A DNA stretch of 64,000 nt, taken from assembly GCF_040274945.1 (NCBI RefSeq), contig NZ_JBEMAR010000001.1:446271-510270 (forward strand), written 5' to 3'. Every line of letters begins with the position of its first letter. Position 1 is the stretch's first letter. Positions 8,734-16,547 of the stretch are shown piece after piece. This DNA comes from Carnobacterium_B sp040274945 (GTDB lineage: Bacteria; Bacillota; Bacilli; Lactobacillales; Carnobacteriaceae). Under the pieces are notes generated by a model. That model was not told where the DNA came from, did no database searches, and was given only the letters and a program-made list of their open reading frames with translations. Made by a program: the position numbers and the translations under genes.

Positions 8734-9621
8734 TTATGGGCGTTTTCCTTCTGGCCACCATAACTTAATAATAGCTTGCGTTCCGTCATTTTCAAAACCA
8801 TTTAGCGCTAAGTCTTCATATAATTGTTTAGCTAAACGTGTAGAAGGCAATTCTAAATCCAACTGTTCAGACTCATCTAACGCAATTTTTAAATCCTTAA
8901 TAAAGTGTTTTACAAAAAAACCAGCTGTGTAATCTTCTTTAAGAATTCTTGGTCCGTAATTTGATAATGACCAATTTTGTGCACTTCCTCCTCCAACAGT
9001 ATCCAATACTTTGTCAAGGTCTAAATCTGCAGCATTAGCATAAGCCAAAAGTTCTGCCATTCCCATCATTGTGCCGGCAATCATAATTTGGTTCGCCATT
9101 TTTGTATGCTGCCCACTACCCGCTCCACCTTGTAAATTTACTTTAGCAGAAAATACGTTAAAAATAGGTTTTACTTTCTCATAAGTACTTTCTTCTCCGC
9201 CAACCATAACGGTCAACGTCCCATTCTTAGCGCCTAGGTCTCCTCCAGATACAGGAGCATCTAGAACTTCGATCCCTCGCTCTTTACCTTCTTGATACAC
9301 TTTTTGAGCTAATGTAGGTGTGCTTGTTGTCATATCCACTAAAATATGGTTTTGGGTTGCTGTTGTAAAAATTCCTTTTTCACCAAAATATGTTTGTTCT
9401 ACATCTTGCGGATACCCAACGATTGTAAAAACAATTTCACTCTTAGCCGTTACTTCAGCTGGTGAATCAGCCCATTTAGCCCCTAACTGAATCAATTCAT
9501 CCGTCTTACTCTTCGTACGATTGTGTACTGTTACGGCATAGTCAGCCGCTAATAAGTGTTTAACAATTGAAGAACCCATAACCCCAGTTCCAATAAATCC
9601 GATAGCTTTTGTCACTTGCAT
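8734..9621 (-). CDS. NAD(P)-dependent beta-hydroxyacid dehydrogenase family protein
   Basis: Member of the 3-hydroxyisobutyrate / tartronate semialdehyde reductase family, 295 residues. The Rossmann motif GFIGTGVMG is near residue 8, the substrate-binding motif DAPVSGGDLGAKNGTL near residue 120, and the catalytic lysine lies in GQHTKMANQ near residue 172. The natural substrate cannot be told from sequence; related Firmicutes proteins are usually annotated GarR or MmsB without proof. It is transcribed alone. Confidence 0.86.
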   Translation of the reverse strand: MQVTKAIGFIGTGVMGSSIVKHLLAADYAVTVHNRTKSKTDELIQLGAKWADSPAEVTAKSEIVFTIVGYPQDVEQTYFGEKGIFTTATQNHILVDMTTSTPTLAQKVYQEGKERGIEVLDAPVSGGDLGAKNGTLTVMVGGEESTYEKVKPIFNVFSAKVNLQGGAGSGQHTKMANQIMIAGTMMGMAELLAYANAADLDLDKVLDTVGGGSAQNWSLSNYGPRILKEDYTAGFFVKHFIKDLKIALDESEQLDLELPSTRLAKQLYEDLALNGFENDGTQAIIKLWWPEGKRP

Positions 9622-9703
9622 CCTCTCCCTTAACTTAATTTAATTCTAGTATATCAGTTCTAATAAGAAGAACGCATTCATTTTGATGAAATAATTACAA
9701 AAA

Positions 9704-9734
9704 AAGCACAAGAATCCATTAGATTCTTGTGCTT
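9704..9734 (-). terminator. Terminator of ptsHI
   Basis: A 13-bp perfect stem AAGCACAAGAATC / GATTCTTGTGCTT with a 5-nt loop; on the minus strand it is followed by seven T. It lies just after the ptsI stop. Confidence 0.92.
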
Positions 9735-9742
9735 AACAGTTT

Positions 9743-11464
9743 CTATTTAGTGTACGCTTCAACAAGTGTTACAACTTCATCAGCAGTATCACAATCATTG
9801 ATTGCTTTATCAGCTAACTCAGCCATTTGTTTTGTATCTAAACGTTTCATTAGACTACGTGTTTTAAGAATACTTGAAGCACTCATAGAAAATTCGTCTA
9901 GTCCTAATCCTACAAGAAGCGGCACTGCTGTTTGATCTCCAGCCATTTCTCCACACATACCAGTCCATTTTCCTTCTTTATGAGAAGCATCAATAACATT
10001 TTTGATTAAACGTAAAATTGATGGGTTATAAGGTTGGTAAAGATAAGAAACGCGTTCGTTCATACGGTCAGCAGCCATAGTGTATTGAATCAAATCATTT
10101 GTACCAATACTGAAGAAATCAACTTCTTTAGCAAATTTATCTGCAATAACAGCAGCAGCAGGAATTTCAATCATGATACCTACTTCGATATCATTTGAAA
10201 CGTCTACGCCTTCACTTACTAATTTAGCTTTTTCTTCCATAAGCATTCCTTTAGCTTGACGGAACTCTTGTAAAGTCGCAATCATTGGGAACATAATACG
10301 TAATTGTCCAAAAACAGACGCACGTAACAATGCGCGCAATTGCGTTCTAAACATGTCCGGTTGTGCTAAACAAATACGAATTGCTCGGTACCCTAGGAAA
10401 GGATTCATTTCGTGTGGCAATGTTAGGTAAGGCAATTCTTTATCGCCACCAATGTCCATTGTACGGACAACAACAGCTTTGCCTTCCATACCTTCTAAAA
10501 CTTCTTTATAGGCTTCAAACTGAGCTTCTTCTGTAGGAAAATCAGGCGAATCCATATAAAGGAATTCTGTACGGTATAATCCAACAGCTTCCCCACCGTT
10601 ACTTTTTACTCCCACTAAATCTTTTGGAGTCCCAATATTTGCAGCTAGTTCAATGTGCTTTCCATCTGCAGTTATTGTTGGTTCATCTTTTAATTTATCC
10701 CACTCAGCTTTTTGATCAGCAAAAGCTTTTGCTTTTGTTTCGTAAGTTGCAACATCTGTTGATTCAGGGTGAACGATTACATCGCCTTCTAAACCATCAA
10801 TGATGATAAGATCTCCTTCTTTAACAAAAGAAGTGATTTCTTTCGTTCCTACAATTGCAGGAATTTCTAACGAACGAGCCATAATAGCTGAATGCGATGT
10901 ACGCCCACCAATGTCTGTAACAAATGCTTTGACAAATTGACGGTTTAATTGAGCAGTATCACTTGGTGTTAAGTCATGTGCAACCACAATCACTTCTTCA
11001 TCAATCATTGAAGGATTAGGAAGTTTGACACCTAACAAGTGGCTCAATACACGTTTAGTAACATCTTTGATATCGGCTGCACGTTCTTGCATGTAAGGGT
11101 TATCTTCCATGCCTTCAAACATACCAATAAACATATCCGTTACTTCTTTTAAACCGCTCTCTGCGTTGATTTTGTTGTCAACGATTGAGCTTTCGATGCT
11201 CCCGATTAATTCTGGATCAGAAAGAACCATTAAATGAGCATCAAAAACTTGGGCTTCTTCTTCGCCTAAAGATTCTGCTGCTTTAGATCGAATGATCTCA
11301 AGTTCTTTTGATGCTTCGTTTAATGCCGATTTTAAGCGGTCAATTTCTGAATCAGAGTTCTCAACTGAAATTTTGTTGAAAGTTAAATCGGGTTCAGTTA
11401 GTAAGTAAGCTTTTGCTACTGCAATACCGTCACTTGCTGCGATCCCTTTTAATTTTTCAACCAT
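9743..11464 (-). CDS. ptsI: PTS enzyme I (phosphoenolpyruvate-protein phosphotransferase)
   Basis: Cytoplasmic first enzyme of the sugar phosphotransferase system: it takes phosphate from PEP and passes it to HPr. The 573 residues hold the phospho-histidine motif GGRTSHSAIMARS near residue 190, the PEP-binding TEFLYMD, and the C-terminal barrel motifs GTNDLIQY and GMCGEMAGD. Full length. It overlaps the ptsH stop by one base, so HPr and EI are translationally coupled. No sugar-specific EII gene is nearby, as usual for the general components. Confidence 0.98.
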   Translation of the reverse strand: MVEKLKGIAASDGIAVAKAYLLTEPDLTFNKISVENSDSEIDRLKSALNEASKELEIIRSKAAESLGEEEAQVFDAHLMVLSDPELIGSIESSIVDNKINAESGLKEVTDMFIGMFEGMEDNPYMQERAADIKDVTKRVLSHLLGVKLPNPSMIDEEVIVVAHDLTPSDTAQLNRQFVKAFVTDIGGRTSHSAIMARSLEIPAIVGTKEITSFVKEGDLIIIDGLEGDVIVHPESTDVATYETKAKAFADQKAEWDKLKDEPTITADGKHIELAANIGTPKDLVGVKSNGGEAVGLYRTEFLYMDSPDFPTEEAQFEAYKEVLEGMEGKAVVVRTMDIGGDKELPYLTLPHEMNPFLGYRAIRICLAQPDMFRTQLRALLRASVFGQLRIMFPMIATLQEFRQAKGMLMEEKAKLVSEGVDVSNDIEVGIMIEIPAAAVIADKFAKEVDFFSIGTNDLIQYTMAADRMNERVSYLYQPYNPSILRLIKNVIDASHKEGKWTGMCGEMAGDQTAVPLLVGLGLDEFSMSASSILKTRSLMKRLDTKQMAELADKAINDCDTADEVVTLVEAYTK

Positions 11465-11730
11465 TATTCAGCTAAGCCTTCTTTCTTCATTGTTTCTTCG
11501 ATTCCAGCAAGAGCTTCAGATTCGTCTGAACCATCAGCAGAAATAACTACGTCAGCTCCTTGGCCAACACCTAAAGACATAACGCCCATGATGGATTTTA
11601 AGTTTACTGATTTACCTTTATATTCTAAGTTGATATCTGAGCTATATTTGCTTGCTGTTTGTACTAATAATGTTGCTGGACGTGCATGGATACCTGTTTC
11701 AGCTACTACGTGAAATTCGCGTTTTTCCAT
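11464..11730 (-). CDS. ptsH: HPr phosphocarrier protein
   Basis: An 88-residue PTS phosphocarrier. The EI-phosphorylated histidine is in ETGIHARPATLL (about residue 15). The regulatory serine used by HPr kinase and CcpA signalling is in NLKSIMGVMSLG (about residue 46). A strong SD AAAGGGG precedes the ATG. First gene of ptsHI with its own promoter upstream. Confidence 0.98.
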   Translation of the reverse strand: MEKREFHVVAETGIHARPATLLVQTASKYSSDINLEYKGKSVNLKSIMGVMSLGVGQGADVVISADGSDESEALAGIEETMKKEGLAE

Positions 11731-11838
11731 AATTAAAAATCCCCTTTAATAAAAATTATTTTTGAGAACTACATCCAGTTTTAACTGTCAATAACATTCA
11801 TTTCAGTAAAACAATTGATACAGCCCTTACAATTTACT

Positions 11839-11867
11839 AGAATACCATTTTTTGCTCATTTAAACAA
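11839..11867 (-). promoter_or_regulatory. Promoter of ptsHI
   Basis: TTGTTT (11862-11867) and TATTCT (11839-11844) with a 17-bp spacer and a TG one base before the -10 (extended -10). The leader to ptsH is about 100 nt. I found no convincing cre site. Confidence 0.5.
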
Positions 11868-11898
11868 CTATTATTTCCTAATTTTGATTTGTTACTCT

Positions 11899-12084
11899 TT
11901 AGTTTGACCTATACCGATAAATGATATTCCCATTATGCAGAGCTTCTCCAATAATCCGGTCTTTTTTTTCATGGTTGATCCAAATTTCGCGAAAAATCAT
12001 AAAATCATTTTTTTCAATTGTTATACTATCCACTTGACCTTGAAATAATTCATCCATCTTCATTTGCAGTTCTTCTTTTGTCAT
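11899..12084 (-). CDS. Conserved hypothetical small protein
   Basis: A 61-residue protein with a charged N-terminal helix (MTKEELQMKMDELFQG) followed by likely beta strands (DSITIEKNDFMIFREIWINH) and a C-terminal NIIYRYRSN. I do not recognise a family. An SD (AAGGATG) sits at a plausible distance from the ATG, supporting a real gene. It lies between divergent clpE and ptsH on the ptsH strand and could extend the same transcription unit. Function unknown. Confidence 0.6.
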   Translation of the reverse strand: MTKEELQMKMDELFQGQVDSITIEKNDFMIFREIWINHEKKDRIIGEALHNGNIIYRYRSN

Positions 12085-12170
12085 TTTAAAAACATCCTTG
12101 CTTTATTTTTTATTTATCTTGAATATCAATAGTTTAATGGAAAATACTGAAAATTTATAGTGTCAATTAC

Positions 12171-12199
12171 TTGAAAGCAAAAAAAGGTCAGTGTATAAT
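12171..12199 (+). promoter_or_regulatory. Sigma-A promoter of clpE
   Basis: TTGAAA (12171-12176) and perfect TATAAT (12194-12199) with a 17-bp spacer. A CtsR-like heptad GGTCAGT (12186-12192) sits inside the spacer. Confidence 0.85.
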
Positions 12200-12212
12200 G
12201 TAAATCATAAAA

Positions 12213-12229
12213 GGTCAGTAATGGTCAAT
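12213..12229 (+). promoter_or_regulatory. CtsR operator of clpE
   Basis: Direct heptad repeat GGTCAGT-AAT-GGTCAAT, close to the CtsR consensus (A/G)GTCAAA-NAN-(A/G)GTCAAA. It lies 13 bp downstream of the -10. Together with the heptad in the promoter spacer it should block RNA polymerase until heat or thiol stress inactivates CtsR. Confidence 0.85.
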
Positions 12230-12286
12230 TAATTGCTTGGTCTTTTATTTTCCTAACTAACCGATTATATGAAAGGTTGTGCAGAA

Positions 12287-14530
12287 ATGTTATGTCAAAA
12301 TTGTAACCAACGTGAAGCAACTATCCATTTATATACCAATATGAATGGTCAAAAAGGTCAATTAGATGTTTGCCAAAATTGTTATCAACTTATTAAAGAT
12401 GCACAAAGTCGTGGAGAAATTAGAAACAGTCGCCCACCACAAGACCCATTTGGTTTCGGTAACTTAGATCAATTTTTCCGTTCAATGCAAAATGCACAAA
12501 ACAATAATTTCCAACAAAATAATCCTGACGTCCCTCCCACTCAAAACGGTTCTGGAGGACAACCACCTATTAATAAGATACCTGGTCTTTTAGGTGAATA
12601 TGGAACAAATTTGACTGAAGCTGCTCGATCAGGCGCTATTGATCCAGTTATAGGGCGCGACAAGGAAATTGAACGTGTAATTGAAATTTTAAACCGCCGT
12701 ACTAAAAACAATCCTGTCTTAACCGGAGAACCTGGTGTTGGTAAAACAGCTGTTGTTGAAGGTTTAGCACAAAAAATTGTTGACGGTGATGTTCCTCAAA
12801 AATTATTAGGTAAAGAAGTTATTCGATTAGATGTCGCTTCATTAGTTCAAGGAACTGGTATTCGTGGACAATTCGAAGAGCGGATGCAGCAATTAATGGA
12901 TGAATTAAAGAAAAACCCACAAATTATTTTATTTATTGATGAAGTTCATGAAATTGTTGGAGCCGGAAGTGCAGAAGGAAGTATGGATGCTGGAAATATG
13001 CTTAAACCAGCTCTTGCACGTGGTGAGTTGCAAATGGTTGGAGCAACAACTTTAAGAGAGTACCGTACAATTGAAAAAGACGCTGCATTAGAACGTCGTA
13101 TGCAACCTGTACGTGTAAGCGAACCGTCTGTTGAAGAGACGATTACCATTCTTAAAGGTTTGCAAAAAAAATATGAGGATTACCACCACGTTCATTACAC
13201 GGATGAAGCAATCACAAGTGCCGTAAATCTTTCTAATCGTTACATTCAGGATCGGTTTTTGCCGGACAAAGCAATCGATTTATTAGATGAATCAGGTTCT
13301 AAAAAGAACCTGACGATACAAGTCGTTGATCCTAAACAACTAGAAGATAAAATCGCAGAAGCTGCTCAACAAAAACAATTAGCTTTACAACAAGAAGATT
13401 ATGAAAAAGCTGCTTTTTATCGTGATCAAGCTAAAAAGTTCTCTACCATGCGCGATCAGCAAAAACCAGATTCAGATGAACCTACTGTAACCGAACAAGA
13501 TATGATTGAAATCATTGAAATGAAAACAAATATTCCAGTAGGCGAATTAAAGGAAAAAGAACAAGAACAATTGCGTAATCTAGGAGAAGATTTGAAGAAA
13601 CACGTTATTGGACAAGACGAAGCAATTGAAAAAGTTTCTAGAGCTATACGTAGAAATCGTATAGGGTTTAATAGCAAAAATCGTCCAATTGGTTCTTTCC
13701 TTTTCGTTGGACCTACAGGGGTCGGGAAAACTGAATTAGCTAAACAATTAGCGCTAGAACTTTTCGGTAGTAAGAATGCTTATATCCGTTTCGATATGAG
13801 TGAATATATGGAGAAACATAGTGTCTCTAAATTGATTGGTTCTCCTCCAGGATACGTTGGCTATGATGAAGCAGGTCAGTTGACTGAAAAGGTTCGCCAC
13901 AATCCTTATAGTCTCATTTTATTAGATGAAATCGAAAAAGCTCATCCAGATGTTCTGCATATGTTCTTACAAATTCTGGACGATGGCAGATTGACCGATG
14001 CTCAAGGACGTACGGTGAGCTTCAAAGACACCATTATTATTATGACAAGTAACGCGGGTACTGGCAATGTAGAAGCAAGTGTTGGTTTTGGTGCTGCCGC
14101 TTCTGGTACTCAAAAATCTGTGTTAAATCATTTAACGGATTACTTCAAACCCGAGTTTATTAACCGTTTTGATGGAATCGTTGAATTTAACTCACTTACA
14201 AAAGAAAACTTATTGTATATTGTAGATCTATTGATAGCAGATGTGAATGATATGCTCGAACATCAAGGTATATCCATAGAGGTTGAGCAGTCAGCTAAAG
14301 AAAAATTAGTCGAATTAGGCTATGATCCAAAACTAGGTGCTCGTCCTTTACGTCGTGTCATCCAAGAACAAATTGAAGATCGTATTGCTGATTTTTATCT
14401 TGATTACCCTTCTGTGAAAGAATTAGTGGCAAAAACAGACCAAGAAGGAAATCTAATTGTAGAAGCAAAAGAACCTATTTTAGAAGAAACTATTGTTGAA
14501 GAAATTGAAGAACCAGATACTGAAGATTAA
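12287..14530 (+). CDS. clpE: ATP-dependent Clp protease ATP-binding subunit ClpE
   Basis: Hsp100 unfoldase of the CtsR regulon, a partner of ClpP in clearing heat-damaged proteins. About 747 residues: an N-terminal zinc finger typical of ClpE (CQNC at residues 3-6, second CQNC near 29), a Gln/Asn-rich linker, AAA1 with GEPGVGKTAV and FIDEVHE, a UVR-like coiled coil (EDYEKAAFYRDQ), AAA2 with GPTGVGKTEL, and a C-terminal D2 domain (DPKLGARPLRR). I choose the ATG at 12287, preceded by AAAGG and matching the family start MLCQNC. The ATG at 12269 has no ribosome site. Monocistronic. Confidence 0.97.
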   Translation: MLCQNCNQREATIHLYTNMNGQKGQLDVCQNCYQLIKDAQSRGEIRNSRPPQDPFGFGNLDQFFRSMQNAQNNNFQQNNPDVPPTQNGSGGQPPINKIPGLLGEYGTNLTEAARSGAIDPVIGRDKEIERVIEILNRRTKNNPVLTGEPGVGKTAVVEGLAQKIVDGDVPQKLLGKEVIRLDVASLVQGTGIRGQFEERMQQLMDELKKNPQIILFIDEVHEIVGAGSAEGSMDAGNMLKPALARGELQMVGATTLREYRTIEKDAALERRMQPVRVSEPSVEETITILKGLQKKYEDYHHVHYTDEAITSAVNLSNRYIQDRFLPDKAIDLLDESGSKKNLTIQVVDPKQLEDKIAEAAQQKQLALQQEDYEKAAFYRDQAKKFSTMRDQQKPDSDEPTVTEQDMIEIIEMKTNIPVGELKEKEQEQLRNLGEDLKKHVIGQDEAIEKVSRAIRRNRIGFNSKNRPIGSFLFVGPTGVGKTELAKQLALELFGSKNAYIRFDMSEYMEKHSVSKLIGSPPGYVGYDEAGQLTEKVRHNPYSLILLDEIEKAHPDVLHMFLQILDDGRLTDAQGRTVSFKDTIIIMTSNAGTGNVEASVGFGAAASGTQKSVLNHLTDYFKPEFINRFDGIVEFNSLTKENLLYIVDLLIADVNDMLEHQGISIEVEQSAKEKLVELGYDPKLGARPLRRVIQEQIEDRIADFYLDYPSVKELVAKTDQEGNLIVEAKEPILEETIVEEIEEPDTED

Positions 14531-14549
14531 TGCTAAACTAAAAAATCAG

Positions 14550-14592
14550 AAGAGCTCACAATCAAGTAGTCAAATCTTGATTGTGAGCTCTT
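14550..14592. terminator. Bidirectional terminator between clpE and ktrB
   Basis: A 17-bp perfect stem (AAGAGCTCACAATCAAG and its complement, 9-nt loop) followed by T5 on the plus strand, between convergent genes. Confidence 0.92.
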
Positions 14593-14602
14593 TTTATTGG
14601 TT

Positions 14603-15976
14603 TTATCCTATAATAATTTTTTCAGTTGGGTAATGATAATTTTTATCGTCTTTATGCTTAGGAACCAACAGCATCAACATATACAACATTCCTATTCTTC
14701 CGATAAACATTAGCACAATAATAATCAATTTACCTACTACTGTAAGAGTAGGCGTTATACCTAGTGACAATCCGGTTGTTCCAAACGCCGAAGTCACTTC
14801 TACAATTAACGTAATCAGATCATGTGATTCACTGACACTTAACACCATGATACTGAATAGACACAAAATCATAGACAAAATAAAAACGGTAATTGATTTT
14901 TGAACATCGTCTCGCTCAATGCGACGCTTAAATAACGAAACTTGATCATGTCCTCTAATAAAAGAAATTAAGTAAACCATCACAATTGCTAACGTAGTGG
15001 TTCGTATACCACCACCTACAGAACTAGGACTTGCTCCAATAAACATCAAAATTGAAAATAGTAACAAACTTCCTTCACTAAAATTACCTAACGACGTTGT
15101 CATTAGACCTGCATTTCTAGTGGTAACCGAATAAAAGAAAGAATAAAAAGCACTTTCTGTAAATGACATTCCTTTAAAAAACTGATTGTATTCTAACAAC
15201 CAAATGCAAATTGCTCCACCGAATAATAAAATAAAGAAGGAAAAAACTGTAATCTTAGTAAACAAAGAAAAACGGAAAGGCAATGTCTTTTTCATTTTAT
15301 GATACTGTAAAAAATCTTTGATTTCTAATAATACTGGAAAACCAATTCCACCTACGATGATTAACAGCATAATAATGAATTGAACAAAATAATCATCATG
15401 AAAAGGAATCAACACTTGTCCTGTAAGATCTACACCGACATTTGCAACTGCTGAAAAACTCGTAAAAAAACCTTGAAATAGGATTTCTTTTAACGGCCAG
15501 TTTGAAAAAAAGAAAAAATAAGTACTTAAAATCAAGCCACCAATAAATTCAAATCCCAGAATGATAAACACAGTGTTACGTATCAATCGAACTGTTCCGC
15601 TCAATTTGGGTTGGTTCATATCTGTCATGATTAACTGTCTTTGCTTTAAGGAAACTTTTTTTCTTCTGATGAGCATAAAGGAAGTCGAAACCATCATTAC
15701 CCCTAAACTTCCTAACATAAATAAAAATTGCATAAGAATCACACCCGCTAAATTATAGGTTTCTCCTAAATTTATTGTAGCTAGTCCCGTTACACTAACA
15801 GTACTAACGGCTGTAAAAATCAAATCAATAAAAGATAATTCCATCCCCGGGTTCCTAAATATAGGTAACGCCAAAAGGACGCTAGCAGCTATGACGACAA
15901 TAAAATAGTACAACACAATCAATTGAATAGAAGAAAATTGATTAGATAACCGAGTTATAAATTTATACATATTCAA
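14603..15976 (-). CDS. ktrB: TrkH/KtrB family potassium uptake protein
   Basis: Integral membrane K+ transport subunit of about 457 residues with eight or more hydrophobic segments in four M1-P-M2 repeats. Filter-like motifs include TAVSTVSVTGLAT, FTSFSAVANVGVDL, TTRNAGLMTT and TSAFGTTGLSLG. A TTG at 15974-15976 lies 8 nt after the SD AAGGAGG and is my preferred start; an ATG two codons later (15970) is the alternative. No KtrA/TrkA RCK subunit gene is adjacent, so the regulatory partner must be elsewhere. It may be Na+-coupled as other KtrB proteins are. Confidence 0.9.
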   Translation of the reverse strand: MNMYKFITRLSNQFSSIQLIVLYYFIVVIAASVLLALPIFRNPGMELSFIDLIFTAVSTVSVTGLATINLGETYNLAGVILMQFLFMLGSLGVMMVSTSFMLIRRKKVSLKQRQLIMTDMNQPKLSGTVRLIRNTVFIILGFEFIGGLILSTYFFFFSNWPLKEILFQGFFTSFSAVANVGVDLTGQVLIPFHDDYFVQFIIMLLIIVGGIGFPVLLEIKDFLQYHKMKKTLPFRFSLFTKITVFSFFILLFGGAICIWLLEYNQFFKGMSFTESAFYSFFYSVTTRNAGLMTTSLGNFSEGSLLLFSILMFIGASPSSVGGGIRTTTLAIVMVYLISFIRGHDQVSLFKRRIERDDVQKSITVFILSMILCLFSIMVLSVSESHDLITLIVEVTSAFGTTGLSLGITPTLTVVGKLIIIVLMFIGRIGMLYMLMLLVPKHKDDKNYHYPTEKIIIG

Positions 15977-16047
15977 AAAACTAACCTCCTTATGATGTAT
16001 CAACGTTATCTTTTCTTAACTAGTACTGACTAAGAAGTTAAAATGTT

Positions 16048-16076
16048 TTGAATTGTTGTGTTTTTAATTATATAAT
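16048..16076 (+). promoter_or_regulatory. Promoter of the DUF1827 gene
   Basis: TTGAAT (16048-16053) and perfect TATAAT (16071-16076) with a 17-bp spacer, 37 bp before the start codon. Confidence 0.75.
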
Positions 16077-16113
16077 ATTCGTAACCTAACCGGTATAGAA
16101 GAGGTGAAAGATT

Positions 16114-16395
16114 ATGAAACTAATAGACGTTACAAATAATCATTCTGAACTAGTAATGGAACAGTTAGAAAATACTGATGCTAATTTTGTGAAAGTTTTT
16201 TCTCTAGGTCCGACTACTGTTATTTATTCAGGTGCTCCAACGCATAAAGATGTTCTTTTACTAAACAAAGTGCGCAATATAAAAAATGCGGAAATCAGCT
16301 TTGCGATAGAAAATATACTTGAAACAACAGTAGACAATGTTGACATCTTACATGCGCCACATATTGTTGAGCTATCTATTCCTGTTTACGAATAA
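16114..16395 (+). CDS. DUF1827 family protein
   Basis: A 93-residue protein of DUF1827, a family I know only from Lactobacillales. It begins MKLIDVTNNHSELVMEQLENT and ends HAPHIVELSIPVYE. No signal peptide, membrane segment or catalytic motif is visible. SD GAGGTG precedes the ATG and a near-consensus promoter drives it. Monocistronic, divergent from ktrB. Function unknown. Confidence 0.8.
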   Translation: MKLIDVTNNHSELVMEQLENTDANFVKVFSLGPTTVIYSGAPTHKDVLLLNKVRNIKNAEISFAIENILETTVDNVDILHAPHIVELSIPVYE

Positions 16396-16502
16396 TCTTC
16401 TTCATTTAAATCCATTAAAGCCACAGTTCAACTTTAATGGTTACTACCTTTTATTTCAAGCACTCTTTTAAAGATATTTATCGTTTTTACAATCAAAAAA
16501 AA

Positions 16503-16542
16503 GCAAGCCGTTCTAAGTTAAAACAGAATGGCTTGTTTTTTT
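16503..16542. terminator. Bidirectional terminator between DUF1827 gene and prfC
   Basis: Stem GCAAGCCGTTCT / AGAATGGCTTG(T) with one G-U/mismatch pair and a 10-nt loop. T7 follows on the plus side and A8 lies before it, so it serves both convergent genes. Confidence 0.85.
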
Positions 16543-16547
16543 GTGTT

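Noticed and set aside
11731..11838. Possible cre (CcpA) site upstream of ptsH, TGTAAGGGCTGTATCA
   Set aside because: It is 16 nt with extra bases at the centre and does not fit the 14-bp cre consensus well.
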